Shown here in pieces: positions 62,432-64,000 of a DNA stretch of 64,000 nt. Numbering within the stretch: the stretch's first letter is position 1; each line of letters begins with the position of its first letter. The translations under genes were made by a program, and so were the position numbers. The DNA comes from Polaribacter sp. NJDZ03. GTDB taxonomy: Bacteria > Bacteroidota > Bacteroidia > Flavobacteriales > Flavobacteriaceae. The notes below the pieces were generated by a model. The model was not told where the DNA came from, made no database searches, and saw only the letters and a list, made by a program, of their open reading frames with translations. Where the stretch lies: contig NZ_CP079195.1 of assembly GCF_019263805.1 (NCBI RefSeq), forward strand, positions 1,831,001 to 1,895,000. Reading direction: 5' to 3'.

Positions 62432-63177
62432 CGTTTTTATATTAAATATAAAGCATCTTAATAACGGGTACTATTTAACAAAACATATTAAAACATTAAT
62501 ACAAAAATAATTATGGCGTGCCCATGCAAAAAAAAGCATGGTCAGGCTATCCATTACAAGTCCTCGTTCGTACCTCACTGTGGGCTTTTCACTACTATCC
62601 TTCACGCAAAAAAATACAACTAAAAAATTAACACAAAGTAGGAGAATCCTTTACACCTGTTAGAATATCATTATAGCTCTTGTTTTTACTTGTATTTCAT
62701 AAATTTATTGAATAAATCAACTTAAGCCCATAAAAGAGAAAATTTTATCAGACTAAACTTATTTCAACATCACAACATAATTAAATACAATCCTTTAAAA
62801 AATTTAAATAAAACCAGATTACTAAAGATAACAATGATTAAGTAAGGTTAGTCATCATTTCTAAAAAGTCAATCGAAATTAGCACATTATACACCACTTT
62901 ATAATTTCTACATTTTACGGAGAAATCACATAATAATGTAAAATATTGTGTAATCAAGCATATGAGATTTCTACTTCAGTATAAATAACCAATTAGTTGG
63001 TTTTATCTAATACATAGATTACAAAAAAATTACCATGATTTCAATTTATAACAAAAAAAACAATTCAAAATAATTATCTGAATATTAAATAAATTTAGAT
63101 AGACAAAATAGCATCAACACAAAAAGTTGTGGAGTAAAATAAAAAGGAAGAACTTTGACTTTTAAATTACTTCTATT
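62432..63177. other. Gene-free region between the alginate locus and an IS remnant
   Basis: No gene seen. At 62516-62611 is a sequence with a GCCCATGC...GCATGG hairpin followed by GTCAGGCTATCCATTACAAG and TCCTCGTTCGTACCTCACTG, then CTTTTCACTACTATCC. Its higher GC than the surroundings and structure suggest a dispersed intergenic repeat. The rest is AT-rich without clear signals. Confidence 0.45.
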
Positions 63178-63411
63178 TTGGATACTTCAATTGAGCTTAT
63201 TAAATTATTACTACCAGAAATACTTGTTAACTATTTTAAACTTACCAAACACGAAGTTAAAAATGAAGAACTCCATTTCTATTTCACTGAGTTAAACACA
63301 ATTCCTGAAGAATTTAAAACACTTAAATTAAGCTCTAAAGGATTTTTTCCAGAAGCCACTATTCAAGATTTTACCTGCCATCGAAATGACAATTTAAATA
63401 GTCTTATCTAA
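63108..63411 (+). pseudogene. Truncated ISAon1-like element: left end and N-terminal transposase ORF
   Basis: TTG-started 77-codon frame (63178-63411) with MDTSIELIKLLLPEILVNYF and ELNTIPEEFKTLKL. This resembles the N-terminal region protein of ISAon1-type elements (normally about 120 aa), but the reading frame breaks off after TIQDFTCHRND. The preceding bases 63108-63134 hold the inverted-repeat-like ATCAACAC and AAAAAGTTGTGG. No transposase body follows, so the element is dead. The matching C-terminal ORF of another copy is at 1-504. Confidence 0.7.
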
Positions 63412-63532
63412 TACACAGAATAAAAAAAAGACTGTGCTTTCAGTTTAGCAGAAAAAAAACTCAATTCCAAAGAATTAAGGTAAACCTATAATAAATTAAG
63501 ATCGATAAAAAATAAATATTTCCGCAAGGCTA

Positions 63533-63553
63533 GTGCTCGTTTGTAACGAGTAC
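63533..63553. repeat. Palindrome in GC-richer intergenic sequence
   Basis: GTGCTCGTT / AACGAGTAC with a TGT loop and one mismatch. The surrounding sequence (about 63521-63600) differs from neighbours in composition and may be a REP-like or IS-derived remnant. Confidence 0.4.
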
Positions 63554-63607
63554 CGTCACAGATGATCCGTTTTCACACAGTTTGCCATTCACCTTTGAGT
63601 TTAGCAC

Positions 63608-63640
63608 AAAAAAAAACCTCAATTCGTAAGAATTGAGGTT
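63608..63640 (-). terminator. Terminator of the rRNA operon
   Basis: Perfect arms AACCTCAATTC and GAATTGAGGTT with a T10 tail on the minus strand, just after 5S. Confidence 0.93.
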
Positions 63641-63645
63641 TAAAG

Positions 63646-63755
63646 AAAGGCGGCGACCTACTCTCCCACATAAATGCAGTACCATCGGCGCGATTGGGCT
63701 TAACTTCTCTGTTCGAGATGGGAAGAGGTGAGCCCCAATGCTATAACCACCCTAA
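63646..63755 (-). rRNA. rrf: 5S ribosomal RNA
   Basis: Minus strand: GGGTGGTTATAGCATTGGGG, CTCACCTCTTCCCATCTCGA, ACAGAGAAGTTAAGCCC, GCGCCGATGGTACTGC and GGGAGAGTAGGTCGCCGCC in 5S order. About 110 bases; ends are approximate. Confidence 0.95.
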
Positions 63756-63864
63756 AATTTTCAGTTGAATTGCTTCAACTGTATAAGTTGACATATGGTA
63801 AAATAATATCGTTTTTTTCGTAATAAATAAAGAGGTTCTGCTCCCGCCTTTCGGCGGGAAGCGT

Positions 63865-64000
63865 ACATAAGTCTATGGGTTATTAGTATCACTTGGCTAT
63901 GACATTACTGCCTTTACACCTATGACCTATCAACGTTGTAATCTCCAACGACCCTTTAAAGAAATCTCATCTTGTGGTGGGTTTCGCGCTTATATGCTTT
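63865..64000 (-). rRNA. rrl: 23S ribosomal RNA, 3' end (continues beyond window)
   Basis: Minus strand includes GCGCGAAACCCACCACAAGA, GATGAGATTTC, GGTCGTTGGAGATTACAACG, TTGATAGGTC and AGCCAAGTGATACTAATAAC, the 3' domain of 23S. The 3' boundary is approximate; the gene runs past base 64000. Order 23S then 5S on the minus strand. Confidence 0.93.

Noticed and set aside
1..64000. CRISPR arrays
   Set aside because: No series of regularly spaced identical repeats was seen; the repeated units found are terminators, palindromes and the 49-bp peptide leader.

Overview
The window is low-GC, AT-rich chromosomal DNA of a marine flavobacterium (phylum Bacteroidota). Evidence: promoters of the TAnnTTTG type with no Shine-Dalgarno sequences, a SusC/SusD pair, lipoprotein signal peptides, ISAon1-type transposase pieces, and an alginate-degradation locus. 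The gene order and families resemble Polaribacter and relatives; the genus is inferred, not proven.

Layout. 1-1.0 kb: C-terminal piece of an ISAon1-like transposase and two tandem tRNA-Asp genes. 1.0-6.3 kb: DUF58 protein, M1 aminopeptidase lipoprotein, thioredoxin, metF. 7.1-11.4 kb: a split methionine synthase (two genes with a small ABM-fold gene between) behind a SAM-I riboswitch. 11.4-22.1 kb: a complete-looking assimilatory sulfate reduction and cysteine operon (DUF2061, cysH, cysD, cysN, siroheme sulfite reductase fused to a HEPN domain, siroheme genes, a ferredoxin and its reductase, cysE, cysM), with a divergent or co-regulated Rrf2 repressor. 35.1-43.1 kb: methionine biosynthesis continues (metZ-like, a MetX-aspartokinase-homoserine dehydrogenase fusion, metY behind a second SAM-I riboswitch, and metK behind a structured leader).

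Between these sulfur blocks (22.2-35.1 kb) sits an accessory island. It encodes three unannotated double-glycine-leader, arginine-rich small peptides (44, 47, 49 aa), a C39-peptidase ABC exporter, a thioredoxin-like protein, a membrane protein, a carboxypeptidase-regulatory-domain protein, an FtsX/MacB-like permease and an HlyD-like adaptor. On the other strand are a sigma factor, a membrane anti-sigma-like protein and an exported TPR-CHAT (caspase-like) protease. Near-identical 31-bp direct repeats lie at both edges of the island. This is the best candidate for an undescribed system in the window, probably a secreted antimicrobial or signalling peptide system.

43.3-62.4 kb: an alginate utilisation locus (DEH-reductase-like SDR, MFS uronate transporter, FadR-type GntR regulator, PKD lipoprotein, SusD, SusC, KdgF-like cupin, PL17, two PL7, two PL6). 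Four promoters carry the same palindromic operator directly against the TAnnTTTG box, which defines a regulon for the GntR protein. One decayed gene lies between PL7 and PL6. 62.4-64.0 kb: IS remnant, repeats, and the 5S and 3' end of 23S rRNA on the minus strand.
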